Source: Oreohelix idahoensis | Lineage: Eukaryota; Mollusca; Gastropoda; Stylommatophora; Oreohelicidae | Direction: 5' to 3' | Length of the DNA: 64,000 bases | Assembly (NCBI GenBank): GCA_024509875.1 | Contig: JAMPIV010015279.1 | Span: 548,501 to 612,500 of the forward strand | Shown: positions 47,471 through 58,094 of the stretch, in pieces | How the letters are laid out: the number at the start of each line of letters is the position of its first letter | Position numbering within the stretch: position 1 is the stretch's first letter | Position numbers and translations under genes: made by a program | The notes under the pieces: generated by a model | Told to the model about the DNA's origin: nothing | Database searches by the model: none | The model's input: the letters and a program-made list of their open reading frames with translations, nothing else

Positions 47471-47740
47471 AAACCATGTTGGCCATGTCCTCAGAAGAGA
47501 CCCCGATGCCATCACAAGAACAGCTATGCTTTGGACCCCTGAAGGAAAAAGAAAGAGAGGCCGACCAAAAACAACCTGGCGGAGGACTGTGGAGGCTGAG
47601 ATGCAAAAAATGAACCAGATTTGGGGCACTGTACGAAGGATGGCCACCGACCGAGCAAAGTGGAATCAATTTGTTGTTGCCCTACAAGATGCCACTAGGC
47701 GTGATGGCCACTGACTGCTTTGACGGTCGGCGGCTAAGGA
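47471..47740 (+). pseudogene. 5'-truncated LINE, C-terminal end of ORF2
   Basis: An open frame to 47714 reads HVLRRDPDAITRTAM, then GKRKRGRPKTTWRRTVEAEM and a final block with MATDRAKWNQFVVAL and a short end. This is the GRP-x3-W tail typical of LINE ORF2 C-termini. The 3' UTR is about 35 bp and ends in AAGAAGAAG. The RT is missing through 5' truncation. It is a different family from the LINEs at 7066 and 25561. Confidence 0.85.
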
Positions 47741-48446
47741 TCAAAGAAGAAGATGTTTTATATGATTAATTTTCTAATAACTTGCGTATTTCTTAGTCAA
47801 TTAGCACGAGATTTGGCAAAAATACTTGTAATTTGATAATAAAACTTTTATCCAATCCGAATTTTGATATCTTATCAACATTTTGATTTATCGCAAATAA
47901 TGTTGTTGTCACAAGGTTAACCCGAGAATTAACGGTGGAGGGTTCGTTCTGGTTGTCGGATAATAATGTTGGCTCAGAGCTACCGCACCCATTAAAGGGT
48001 ATTTTTTTTTTAAAATAGGTGTTTGCTACTTTTCTTTGCAGCACGCCCCTTTCAACCATCTACCATATACATGAGCTGTTGGTTATATCAGGACGCGTTT
48101 TATTTTGTGTAATATGCTTTTGTTTGTATTTATTTTATACTATATTTTCTCTAGTAGGTTTTTTTTTTTTAACTATTGTAGTTATAGTTCAATGTGGTTT
48201 TATTATCCAAAATATGATATTGTCTAAGCTGGTATGTTTTTATTTTTCACTGGAGGGTTTTTGGTCAATCCGTATTTATCTGGGGGGAGTCTTTCACCAG
48301 TGTAGACTACTGGCTTGCATCCTTATTTATTTATTTTCTATATGTTAGCTTTAGTTTTTGTAATATAGTGTTTTATTAACTTTTGTGCTTCTGATGGGGT
48401 CTTAGTGCCTATGAGATTTTCTACACTCATTTATACCTTGTAGAAA
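47741..48446. other. unassigned AT-rich DNA
   Basis: No gene supported. Confidence 0.5.
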
Positions 48447-48461
48447 TCATCAGGTCGCAAA

Positions 48462-50372
48462 GTGTTCGGAGTTAGGGAGGCAAGGGAAGGTAACCCACCG
48501 CGAAAAAGTAGAAGACAAATTAAAATAGGAGAAATCAGGAAACAGAAGAAGCATGCCCGAAAACTGTTCAAGAATGCAGTTGCCACAGAGAAGGAAGGGT
48601 TACGACAGGTTTGGAAGCACCTGAAAGGCCAACATAATGCCCTTTGTAGAGCAGAAAGGTTGTGCAGGAAGAGAAGGAAGACTCGAAAGGATAGGGAAAG
48701 ATTCTTCAGGGAGCCCTTCAAGTTTGCCAAAGAACTGTTTGAGCAGCCACGATCGGGTACGCTAAACATCAGGAAAGAAGATCTGGAAGAATACCTTAGA
48801 ATGACATATTCAAATGGTAGCAAAGATGAGCCGCTCAGCAGGATGACAGGCCTTAAATGGGCGAGTAAGCCGGGCACTGAATTTAACACCAAGCCCCAAA
48901 CGGTGCAAGAGGTAGAAGGCATTGTCCAGAAAGCTCAGTGCAAGTCAGCTCCAGGTCCTAATGGTGTTCCATATGTGGTGTATAAGAGATGCCCTGAAGT
49001 GCTAAAACGATTGTTGCGTTTCCTGAAGGATGCGTGGAAAACCCAGCGTGTAAGCAAGGAATGGAGAAAGGCGAACGGAGTCTACATCCTGAAGGAACAA
49101 AATTCCGCAGACATCAGTCAGTTTAGGCCAATCTCACTACTTAATGTGAAAGGGAAGATATTCTTCTTAGTGATGGCGAAAAGGCTCACTACATACCTCC
49201 TGGCAAATGGGTACATTGATACTACCATTCAGAAAGGAGGTATCCCAGGTACACCAGGATGTCTAGAGCATTCCACAATGATCTGGGAAGCAATCCAAAA
49301 GGCAAAGTCTGACAGAACAAACCTCCATGTAATCTGGTTGGATCTAGCAAATGCTTATGGATCCGTTCCACACCAGATGTTGTGGCAGGCCCTAGAAATG
49401 TATCATGTTCCACAAGAGATTGCAGCAATGCTGAAGCTATATTTCGCAGGGTTTTCTGTCAGATTTTCAACCAAAGAGTACGCAACGAAGTGGATTGGCC
49501 TTGAAGTTGGAATTGCGATGGGATGTACCATCTCTCCGTTACTATTCGTGATGACCATGCAGGTAATCCTCAATGCGGCTGAAGGAATGGCTATAGGTCC
49601 AAAGCTCGGTGGAATGTGTCAGATGCCACCGTTCAAAGCATTCATGGATGACACAACAATTCTGACATCAGATGAACATCAGGCCCGGAGGATGTTAGCA
49701 CGCCTGGATGAACTAGTCAGCTGGTGTAGAATGAGCTTCAAACCCAAGAAGTCGAGAAGCCTATCAGTCAGGAAAGAGAAGATAGCAGAGGTCATCTTCA
49801 TGGTTTCCGATCAGAGAATCCCTACTGTCATTGAGGAACCTGTTAAAAGTCTTGGCAAGGTGTACGATGTCTCATTAAAAGACTCGAAGGCAGTGCAACA
49901 GACAACAGAAATGGCAGGCAGAGGGCTACAGATCATAGACCAAAGCAGACTCCTGAGAAAATTCAAACTGTGGTGCCTCGAGTTCATGTTGATACCTAAG
50001 TTGCTGTGGCCACTGCTTACCGGTATATATGAAATAAGCACAAGTACAGTGGAAGCTATAGAGCAGAAGGTCAACAAGTTCATGAGGAAATGGTTAGGGG
50101 TACCACGAGGTCTGTCAGACGTAGCATTGTACTGCAAAAAGTCAAAACTTCTGCTTCCCTTCAAGTCAGTTGTTGAAGAGTACAAAGTTGGAAAAGCAAG
50201 GCTTGCAATGATGCTACGCGAGTCAGCAGATGACGTGGTTAAGTCCATTCAGCCCACACTGAAAACGGGAAGGAAGTGGAGAGTGGAAGAAGCTGTTGAT
50301 GCTGCCCAAGAGTCGCTCAAACTGAGGGAGGTAATCGGATACACACAAACGAATAGACGGGGATTTGGTCAT
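48462..50372 (+). pseudogene. R2-type LINE ORF, reverse transcriptase domain
   Basis: Open for 637 codons; the first triplet is GTG, so the true start lies upstream and is lost. The first ~150 residues are basic and helical (FFREPFKFAKELFEQ). RT motifs follow in order: SAPGPNGVPY, FRPISLLNVKGKIFF, a motif A with its Asp at 49341-49343 (IWLDLANAYGSVPH), GCTISPLLF as motif B, and FMDD at 49641-49652 as the catalytic pair. A thumb region follows (KLWCLEFMLIPKLLWPL). The residues needed for catalysis are all present. A TGA at 50373-50375 ends the frame where related proteins read on, since the same frame continues from 50376. Confidence 0.85.
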
Positions 50373-50375
50373 TGA

Positions 50376-50936
50376 GACATCCGTTGGTGGTCCAAGGCAT
50401 CAAGCAGGGAGCGCAGAGACATGGTAGTTCAGGAGATACGAGGAGCTGAGAATGATAAGAGGTTGCAAAAAGCAGTGCAGCAGGCCCAACAAGGCCAATG
50501 GACTACATGGGAAGGAGCCCTGCAGAGGTCCTTGACATGGAATGATATATTGCATATGGCACCTCTTAGGCTCAGCTTCGTTGTTAGATCAATGTATGAC
50601 CTGCTGCCGTCGGCCACAAACCTTGTGAGATGGGGAAAGTCGGATGATGAGCAGTGCCCCCTGTGCCAGGGGAGGCAGACACTTGAACACGTACTCTCAG
50701 CGTGTAAGGTGTCATTAGGGCAAGGGCGATACACTTGGCGCCACAACAAAGTGCTAAATGAGCTTGCTGCGACAATAGACCTGGCAAGGATAAAGGCGAA
50801 TAGCAAAGCCAGGCTGAGCACCACAAATACATACTTTCTGAGGGCAGGAAAGTCAGCACACACCCCAAACCGAGTAAACCAGGTAGCAGTTTACCATCTT
50901 TTCTTGACTGTGCAAACGACTGGGAGATGGCGGTAG
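50376..50936 (+). pseudogene. R2-type LINE ORF continued: zinc finger region
   Basis: Same frame as the RT after the TGA. At 50655-50705 it has CPLC, then a His seven residues later and a Cys four residues after that (C-x2-C-x7-H-x4-C), the finger that precedes the endonuclease in R2-type proteins. The frame is lost near 50920, where coding continues in another frame at 50927. Confidence 0.8.
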
Positions 50937-51244
50937 ACCTACCTGGACGAGGGGCGTATCCAGAGAGTATAAGAAAATCGCGGAGACGGCCGGATATAGT
51001 GCTTCATTCTTCAGCATTGCTTCAGGTTATACAGACTGAAACTGACGTGCCATTTGAATCCAGATTGGACGAGCAACATTCGTTCAAAGCGGCCAAGTAT
51101 AATGATCTGGCCACGGATCTGAGACACGATGGGTTCACTGCAAGGGTCATGGCTGTTGAGGTGGGCACAAGAGGGCTCGTGGCAGCATCAGTGTATGATT
51201 TATTGAAACTGTCGGGGCTGAGGGGTCGAGAACAAGGGCATTGA
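50927..51244 (+). pseudogene. R2-type LINE ORF, restriction-like endonuclease domain
   Basis: The frame reads MAVDLPGRGAYPESI, then RRPDIVLHS with the Pro-Asp of the PD-(D/E)XK nuclease at 50990-50995, then TETDVPFESR as the acidic strand and VMAVEVGTRG. The Asp and Glu positions of the nuclease core are kept. A further frameshift near 51240 moves the last residues (KRLSETAERH) to another frame. The domain nicks the target DNA to prime reverse transcription in R2 elements; that is family knowledge. Confidence 0.8.
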
Positions 51245-51400
51245 AGAGGCTTAGTGAAACTGCCGAAAGACATCGTGCTGGCTGTGGAACAACCGCAATG
51301 GGCTATGGAAAGCGTGACAGTAAACTCTGCGTTACAGAAAACACCAGGAATTTTTCTTCTGCGTTACAGAAAACACCAGGAATTTTTCTAAGTCCACAGT

Positions 51401-52743
51401 ACGTTGAGTTTTTCATTGTACTGATGAAAGGGTTGTGACTGACGAGCAACAGGCGGTGTATATTATAAGAGGTGTTAGGCACAGAATGTCTGTTGCTAGC
51501 GCGCAGTGGCTAGCCTCGTCGGCTTCGCGCAGGTGTGTCTGTGTCTGTCCCTAGTTGTGTGCAACGGAACGAACGGAGTAATTTGTCTTCTCTTTGTTAC
51601 TTTCACAATTGCCTCCACGGCTGCCGAAGTTGTGCATTTTAAAGTTGCTACCAAAGTGAAATGGGTTCATTTTCGATACAAGACAACAGGAGGCTGAGAC
51701 ACTTGGGAGTCATGACCCAAGTGGGCCCGCCCCCCTTAGAGTGTAAAGGAGTATACAGGGCCGAAACACTTGTCCGATGGGGGGCACTCTTCTGATGATC
51801 AGATTGCCTCCTGTTGTATCGCTCTGTAAAGAGTTTCCTATCATTGCTTCCAGGTGAAGCTGTTGCATGGTGAGCTTTCCGCTTGCAGTAGTGGTTTGCT
51901 CTTCTGGTGGCGATTGGATGCATGGGCTGTTCATTTACCATGATAGCTTCTTGTGCCTCCAGCCACTTATGATTTTCACTGACAGCATACACGTCGCCTT
52001 AGGTTGTGTTTTTTCTTTACCTCGTTAGATTGTATACGATCGTTTGTCTACGTAACATGCCGGATGCCGTCATGTAACCATTCGTCTGCTTTCCGTGATA
52101 ACATCCATCAGATTACATAGGTTAATCCCCTAGTCCAGCATATCTCGACAATTTGTCAGCTTCATGTGTCTGGTTAACTTGAGGTATCTCCAAATGTCGT
52201 AACAATCCGGCCTAGATACGTGTCATTACCAATCCTCTCTGTCTAATCCACCATTCTCTCCAGTCCTAACAAACCAGTATGATGAAAGTTGACGATAATA
52301 AAAATAAATTTGAAAAATCGAAACGACAACTTATTCACCCCCACGACAGTTGTACAATCTTGAAAAAAAATGATACTGTTTGTAGATACACAATTTAAAG
52401 TTCTATATCTCAGGATGTACTTAAGTTATTTAAAATCTTGTCTAACAAAAGTTTTAAAATACAATGGCGAGCTTTCCTTTTAAATTTGGTCCTCATAACT
52501 CAACGAATAAACAAACCTTTTGGAATTGAAATATAGGAGTAAAATCCAACACGGTCACCCCTTCCTTGGCAACCAATAGAATTATACCATTAAATGCATT
52601 GAAATGCATAGCTGTTACTGTCGTACGTCAGCCCTGAGCACGTGTATCGAAATCCCGAAGTTATTTATGAAAATAGCAGTTTTACTGTAGCTCCACCCAA
52701 CGTGACGACTAATCATTTCTTCTTCTTTTGTTTCTGTTTAACA
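51401..52743. other. probable LINE 3' UTR, then unassigned DNA
   Basis: No supportable ORF. A GTGGGCCCGCCCCCCTTAG segment near 51720 and the sequence to about 51900 may be the 3' UTR of the LINE, but no tail repeat marks its end. Confidence 0.4.
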
Positions 52744-52906
52744 GACAAAAAGAACGTTCATTTTTTCACACGTTCAGCAAGCGTCATTGAAAAAATACAT
52801 TATATAAACAAATAAAATTGCGGGAAAAATGATCTGGAAGCTGTTAGCTGTGATGATTCTGCTTGTAGTGTTTGGGAAAGAGACTACGATTACGTCCTGT
52901 GCCGCT
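52744..52906 (+). CDS. candidate host exon encoding a signal peptide, with splice sites
   Basis: A strong acceptor precedes it: a pyrimidine-rich TTCTTCTTCTTTTGTTTCTG followed by TTTAACAG ending at 52743. The ATG at 52829 opens 26 codons, MIWKLLAVMILLVVFGKE..., a textbook signal peptide (positive residue, hydrophobic core of Leu, Val, Ile and Met, then polar residues and TSCAA). At 52907 the frame runs straight into GTAAGT, a consensus donor, leaving phase 0. This reads as a second exon with 5' UTR and the secretion signal of a host gene. No next exon is recognisable; the intron side soon meets LINE fragments. Chance is possible, but three independent signals agree. Confidence 0.45.
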
Positions 52907-53109
52907 GTAAGTTATTGTGTTTGCTTATATGCTGAAATCCTGGTTTGTTAAATACATGGTGTTTCAAAATTATGTTTACACATGTTAGCAATAGATATTT
53001 CATGAACATACACAATTTTAATTGTCTTTATCACATTGTAAAGCTAAGAGATATCTAATTTTTTTTTTCCCATAATAACATAAATTTAGTTTAAATATTC
53101 AAATTGCCC

Positions 53110-53645
53110 ATCACCAGTTTTATAACCCCTTCAGTCATAACTGACTATGGGAATGTGCCCCAGCCGCTTTTTTCCTGGAATTTCCATCGACGTCTTCAAT
53201 CTCTTCTGCTTGCTGTGAGAGCTTCTTTTCACCCAATCTGAGGTGGTGTCGTACAGAGCATCACCGCATGGTGCGATCGGCAGAGTCACCCTCCCAGGTT
53301 GCTGGATTTATTCCATGTGCCCTCGTGTCTCTCTTGCAAACATCTTTGAACCTCAGCTGGGTCGCCCGATTGTTCCCCTGCCTTCCGCTAACCTACCGTA
53401 GAAGATATCTTTCGGGATGCGACCGTAGACACTGCAGATAGAAGGTATTGAGCTTTCTTTCTTGCTGTGTATAGGTTGTCCATGTCTCGCTACCATATAG
53501 AAGTGCGCTATTGACGCAGGCGTTATATACTGCAGCTTTGGTCTTCGTTGTGAGTTTGGAGTTTCCGCAAACACGCATCGTGAGGCGGGCAAAGGAGGCT
53601 GCAGCTTTGCCAAAACGGCTGTCAATGTTTGTGTCCGGATGGAGC
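53110..53645 (-). pseudogene. LINE fragment, end of RT and ORF2 C-terminus
   Basis: On the minus strand, RFGKAAASFARLTMRV, TKTKAAVYNACVNSALLYGS and ETWTTYTQQERKLNTF match the region just after the RT catalytic motif in RTE/BovB-like LINEs. After a frameshift, LRFKDVCKRDTRAHG and DSADRTMR-like pieces of the C-terminal tail follow. It is 5'-truncated at about 53645, where a LINE on the other strand begins. Confidence 0.8.
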
Positions 53646-53649
53646 AAAA

Positions 53650-54515
53650 ATATGGAAATAGCTCTACAGCATAATGAGAAAATACTTATAAAGAAAGAAG
53701 CAGCAAATGTCTTTGCCCAAAAATTCTCACAGGAGAGCCAGAAAACAAGAAATTATGAAAGAGCAAGAACTTTACAAAATTATAACAACTGTTCCAAAAG
53801 AGCACATGACAGTAAACTTCACCATGAGAGAGCTCGAGGCAGCCATTGTATCCCTTAAACAAAGAAAGTCGCCTGGAAAAGATGGAGTAACAAATGACAT
53901 GCTTAAAGGACTAGGTCCTATTGCCAAGCAAACCCTCCTCCAGATTATGAACTATAGCTGGAAGCGTGGAATAGTGCGACAGACCGAGAAAGAAGCAGTA
54001 CTGGTTCCAATTCTCAAAATAGGATCAAGACCGAATGGACTCCAACAGCTATAGACCCATCAGCCTTCTAAGCTGCACGGGAAAGCTTATGGAGAAAATG
54101 ATCAATACAATACCAGATTAAGTTGACACCTCGAAGGAAAACCAAATCTACTGCACCAACAGGCAGGCTTCAGGCAACACAGGTCTACAGAGGACCAAGT
54201 AACTTACAATGCACAGGAAATCGAAGATGCTTTCCAAGAAGGAAAGCCCGCATTCGCAATTTTGGGTAGAAAGCATTTGATAAAGTTTGGAAAGATGGGC
54301 TTAGAGTTAAAATGCTTAAATATGGAGTCGGTGGAAGAATGTGCAACTGGATCAGTCACTTTTTAACAGACTGTTGATTGCAGTAGTGGTTTGCGTACAG
54401 CAAGAGTGCAAGTACATGGATAGTTTAGTAAAAAAAAAACTACAACTGAGCATGGAGTCCCACAAGGTGGGGTCCTTTCCCCTGCACTGTTCCTTACTTA
54501 CTTTCTTACCTCAAG
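53650..54515 (+). pseudogene. LINE RT fragment, Jockey-like, frameshifted
   Basis: The frame at 53707-54051 contains FTMRELEAAIVSLKQRKSPG followed by KDGVTNDMLKGL, and AVLVPILK, the start of an RT domain. In the next frame come SYRPISLLSCTGKLMEKMI, then pieces of motif A (FDKVWK) and motif B (HGVPQGGVLSPALF). At least four frameshifts break it. It ends before the catalytic YADD/FADD motif, so it is truncated at both ends. Confidence 0.8.
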
Positions 54516-55879
54516 CAACATAAAATCGTAACTTAATGTTATATTAAAGTGTTATGCACTACTATGTGTTACCGTCATTTTCGACGGTGAGAATAAACAC
54601 CAACCTAATGTATGTTTGGTTTAATGTAATCAAAGAGAGATAAACGTTTATTATCTTTCGGTGACAAGTTTGACTGGTGATTATCTTCTCCTGTCTTATG
54701 TTGTCCTGTCTTAGACACGTCTTAGAGTTGACATGTCTTAATTCTATTTATAAGATCATATACGGTGTATTTTATCAGCCGTTTGGTCGGAAACGCCTGG
54801 TTTGGGTTTGCCTCGATCTGGTCCATGCTCTTTGGGCATGCGCGGGGTCTTAGCGGCAAAAGCCGGGAGACCGATATTGAGAGAGTGCGTACCTGTGACT
54901 TAGAACGGATGTCCCGATCCGTAGATTCCTCTCTGCCAAGTTTTCGATAGGGAGTGGAAATTCTGGGAATGGACGTTTGGCATTCTTCCGTCCCTGAGTG
55001 TTTTCTTTATGCCAGTATTGGCTGTATTGTGTTACTTAAGAGTGTCAGGATTCTTTAAAAAGGTAACTGAAAACGCTATTCGATCTTTTCGTCTCGTTTA
55101 GATCTTACAGGTACATGTATCGCTGATGGCGGCATAGTGAGCGAAGCTCACAAGAAGTTATTATACTGCACTCCAGTATGACTTCATATCTACAAGACTA
55201 GGTCTAGTTGACCTGTTACTCACATAAGCCTAGGAATCATCTTTATGGATCCGCAATGCAGGCGGAGTATGATTTGGCAGAAAATGTATATTTAATCTCA
55301 GGAGCCTGTGTAAACTGAGAGTGACCTGTTTATCGAGGCCCGCGACCTGCGGCCTGATTTCGTTGTCACCATATCTATTCTTCACCAATCTGGCATGTGA
55401 GGCCAGTCTGAAGTCTTTTTGCTAATTGTAGGACAATGGCATTGACTTTGTTTATATAGATGATATCGCCCGTACTACGCAATATATTTGCTAGGGCTTA
55501 CCTGACGGGGCTCAGTCAGGGGTTAGAACTATTGCATAAACTGTAAACACTGATAAAGACATTGTTACATGTCTAGGATCTGTGATGGTTGAAGCTGACC
55601 TTTGTAACTACACATATTATGTACCCGATTGTATACTATTGACTGTTTCGTTCATCATCATCGTATTATCGTACGTCACCAATAAATATTGTAAACGTCA
55701 ACAGCATTCCCTACTTCACTGACTTCTACTTGTGGTTGTGTGAGTTAATGCGAAGACGTCCAAGAGCCTATACGGCCTTCGTGGTATCAGCACTGTTACC
55801 TACACACTTACACCATCAACCACATTGTCATACAAGTATTACACGTCTGAATCTGCAGGAATACTGACATTAGATATGT
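54516..55879. other. unassigned; LTR-like stretch possible
   Basis: No ORF with ATG and recognisable content. AATAAATATTGTAAACG at 55681 followed by about 140 bp before the next element resembles an LTR R-U5 region, but no second copy exists here to prove it. Confidence 0.35.
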
Positions 55880-58093
55880 TGTCGTGAATTATTCTAATCC
55901 CATATAAATTAAAACGTAAATGCAAAGCCTAACAAATAAATTTAATAAAAGGAAAGAAGAATGGTAAAGAACAGTGCTGTCACAATGACCGTACTCGAAA
56001 TCCCCCTTGTTTTCTACTTCGTCTGCAAATTGTAACGCTTTCACGTTGATAGTAAAAGCCTACTGTATTATTACCCGCTTTCTTCAATGAAACGTGTACT
56101 GTATCACGCAAGCTGATCAATGACCTAGATTTAATATTTCATTCATTCCATACACGGCGTAACTAAAGACAGATGGACTAAAGGTTAGAGAGAAGGGAGA
56201 GGCAGAAAGCCGAACACGTGCAACACTAAACACAATTGCTGCCATCACGCGTGTAAGGCCACATGCACTAACTTTATTTCAAATCGACAGTGATAAAATT
56301 CACTACCCTTCCCAGAGTTAGGTTTTAAAATCCTGAAAAACGCTTATTAGGAGTTATGACATTATACCGGTTTACGTTTGAAAACATTACAGTACCCAGA
56401 CAGCACATCTTCGAAACAGGAGGTAGAAGAAATTGCATATTTTGAACGCAGCATATTAGCTCTATTAAATATATATATTTGGGTTCCTTAGGGTTTGCTG
56501 ACAAAGAATATGTAAAACGTTACGCAAATAGTCTAGGAATTACCAAGTTATGGCCAAAATAAAATAGTGGGGGTGCCTGACAGCATGAAATCATTTCTGC
56601 TCATAAAATTTTTTTTATAACGTGTTTTAAAAAAACATTACGTACGGAAATAGCCTACCATGTTAACTCCTATGTGATTGGAGCGCAACAAATGAAAGAC
56701 TAAACACGATTGGTCGGACTATAAATACTATCGTGTGTTGTCAGGGGAAACGTGAGAAAGGGGTACTTTTTTGAAAAGATGTGTAGACGTGGTGTGATTG
56801 GGTAGAGCTGCGAATATACTCCATTCAGAGCGTCTGTTCATTGCCACATCTTGTAATAAACCTACTAAGAAGCAGTGCGTTGAGCACCAGTGTATATTTT
56901 TTTTATAAAATAAAGCCTGGGACATCGGCAGATCGGAGTTGTGCTATATTCATTGCCAGTCAACGAAACTGTTTATTATTATTTCCATGAATTGTGGTAA
57001 GCTTGAAATATTCAATATCTTTTAATGAAAATTGAATGTAAATTGATAATTTATGTCTGTATATATGTGTGGTTCAGTAGCGAACATGATGTAAAGCCTA
57101 TAGGCTCCAGCCTGAACAGAAGGTGTCGGAGGAAAGTAAAACTGCATGGAATGGCCAAACAGTACACTGACACCTAGATTATTAACTAGAAAGAAATAAT
57201 GCTGGAATTGCAGAGGCGTAGTAACCATTAGGGAGGGAAATACTGGTATAAAGTATTTCAGATGAAGCTGACAGTTGGCCTAACGCTCTGAACTCAATGT
57301 TTGTGATGTATTGTGCTCAGTGTAGAAATAGAGTGTAAATTAGTTCTGACGTAGAAGGTACAACCTTCTTGTTTCAGGGACCGTGGTCTTAAAGTTATTG
57401 AGCAGCACCTGGTCAGAGCTTTGCTGAAGCCAGAAGTGGACAGCATACTCCTTGGTCAATATAGCAACCAGTGGGGTGGCTCCAGAACTCATTACAGTTA
57501 TCGAGCAGAGGAGTCTTTTACTGCAGTCATCACGCAAGATAAGAGAGTGTGGCCATGGAGCTCAACATTATGTACCCCCCATCTTAAAATAACATTGTAA
57601 CATAAAATTAAGAGGGGAAGTAAATTGTTTTAATACCAGGAACTGAGAACATCTCCAATACTAGTCCCAAAAGACAAACTATTGAAGTCATGTGACAAAT
57701 ACCAACAGAGCTTGAACAAAACAAAACCAGTATTACCTCATATTACCACTACACAACTGACACACATAGGATACCATTAATAATATATTTCACTACATGA
57801 ATCATATTAATAAATTCTGTACATATACCTTGTAATTAAAATTGATTGTGATTCCTGGTTCCCCTTGTATTTGAATCAGGACACATATACATTCATGACA
57901 GCAATGAATACATATTGTTATTTGAAAAGTTATCAGTGACTCCTTTAAGATATCCTCTTAGAGTGTTTTATGTATGTGAGTGTCACAGTGTTGTCAAGTG
58001 TGGTGGAATAAATTAAATTGTTTATCTGTCTGTTGTTGTTATGACTTACAATTCATCATACACATACCCTAGACATATAACGTAGTCATCACA
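55880..58093 (+). repeat. LTR copy 1 (2.21 kb), directly adjacent to copy 2
   Basis: Begins TGTCGTGAATTATTC and ends GTAGTCATCACA. It aligns end to end with 58095-60355, with scattered substitutions and indels. It contains TATAAATA at 56720-56727 and AATAAAG at 56909, about 185 bp downstream, a promoter and polyadenylation arrangement fitting an LTR. Only one base (C, 58094) separates it from the next copy. Confidence 0.85.
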
Positions 58094-58094
58094 C

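Larger units (their letters stand above)
48447..51400 (+). mobile_element. R2-superfamily LINE (RT plus restriction-like endonuclease), nearly full ORF
   Basis: One long coding region encodes an RT, a CCHC-type finger and a C-terminal PD-(D/E)XK endonuclease in the order typical of site-selective, R2-type LINEs, without an N-terminal APE endonuclease. It is broken by an in-frame TGA and two frameshifts. The left boundary is inferred from the loss of the frame at a TAG near 48439, and a 5' truncation is likely. A 33-bp tandem duplication near 51326-51389 lies at the end of the coding region. The 3' UTR limit is not certain and may reach about 51900. Confidence 0.85.

Noticed and set aside
53110..54515. 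Twin-priming inversion of one LINE (minus-strand 3' part joined to plus-strand 5' part)
   Set aside because: The topology fits, but the two RT regions look like different families (RTE/BovB-like versus Jockey-like), so two separate insertions or a rearrangement are more likely.
54765..54950. 61-codon ORF after the LINE fragment as the next exon of the signal-peptide gene
   Set aside because: It has no ATG and no acceptor in the right phase that I could identify, and no recognisable content.
54516..55879. Further LTR ending just before 55880
   Set aside because: An AATAAA and R-U5-like sequence are suggestive, but without a second copy, a target duplication or an adjacent interior the call cannot be supported.
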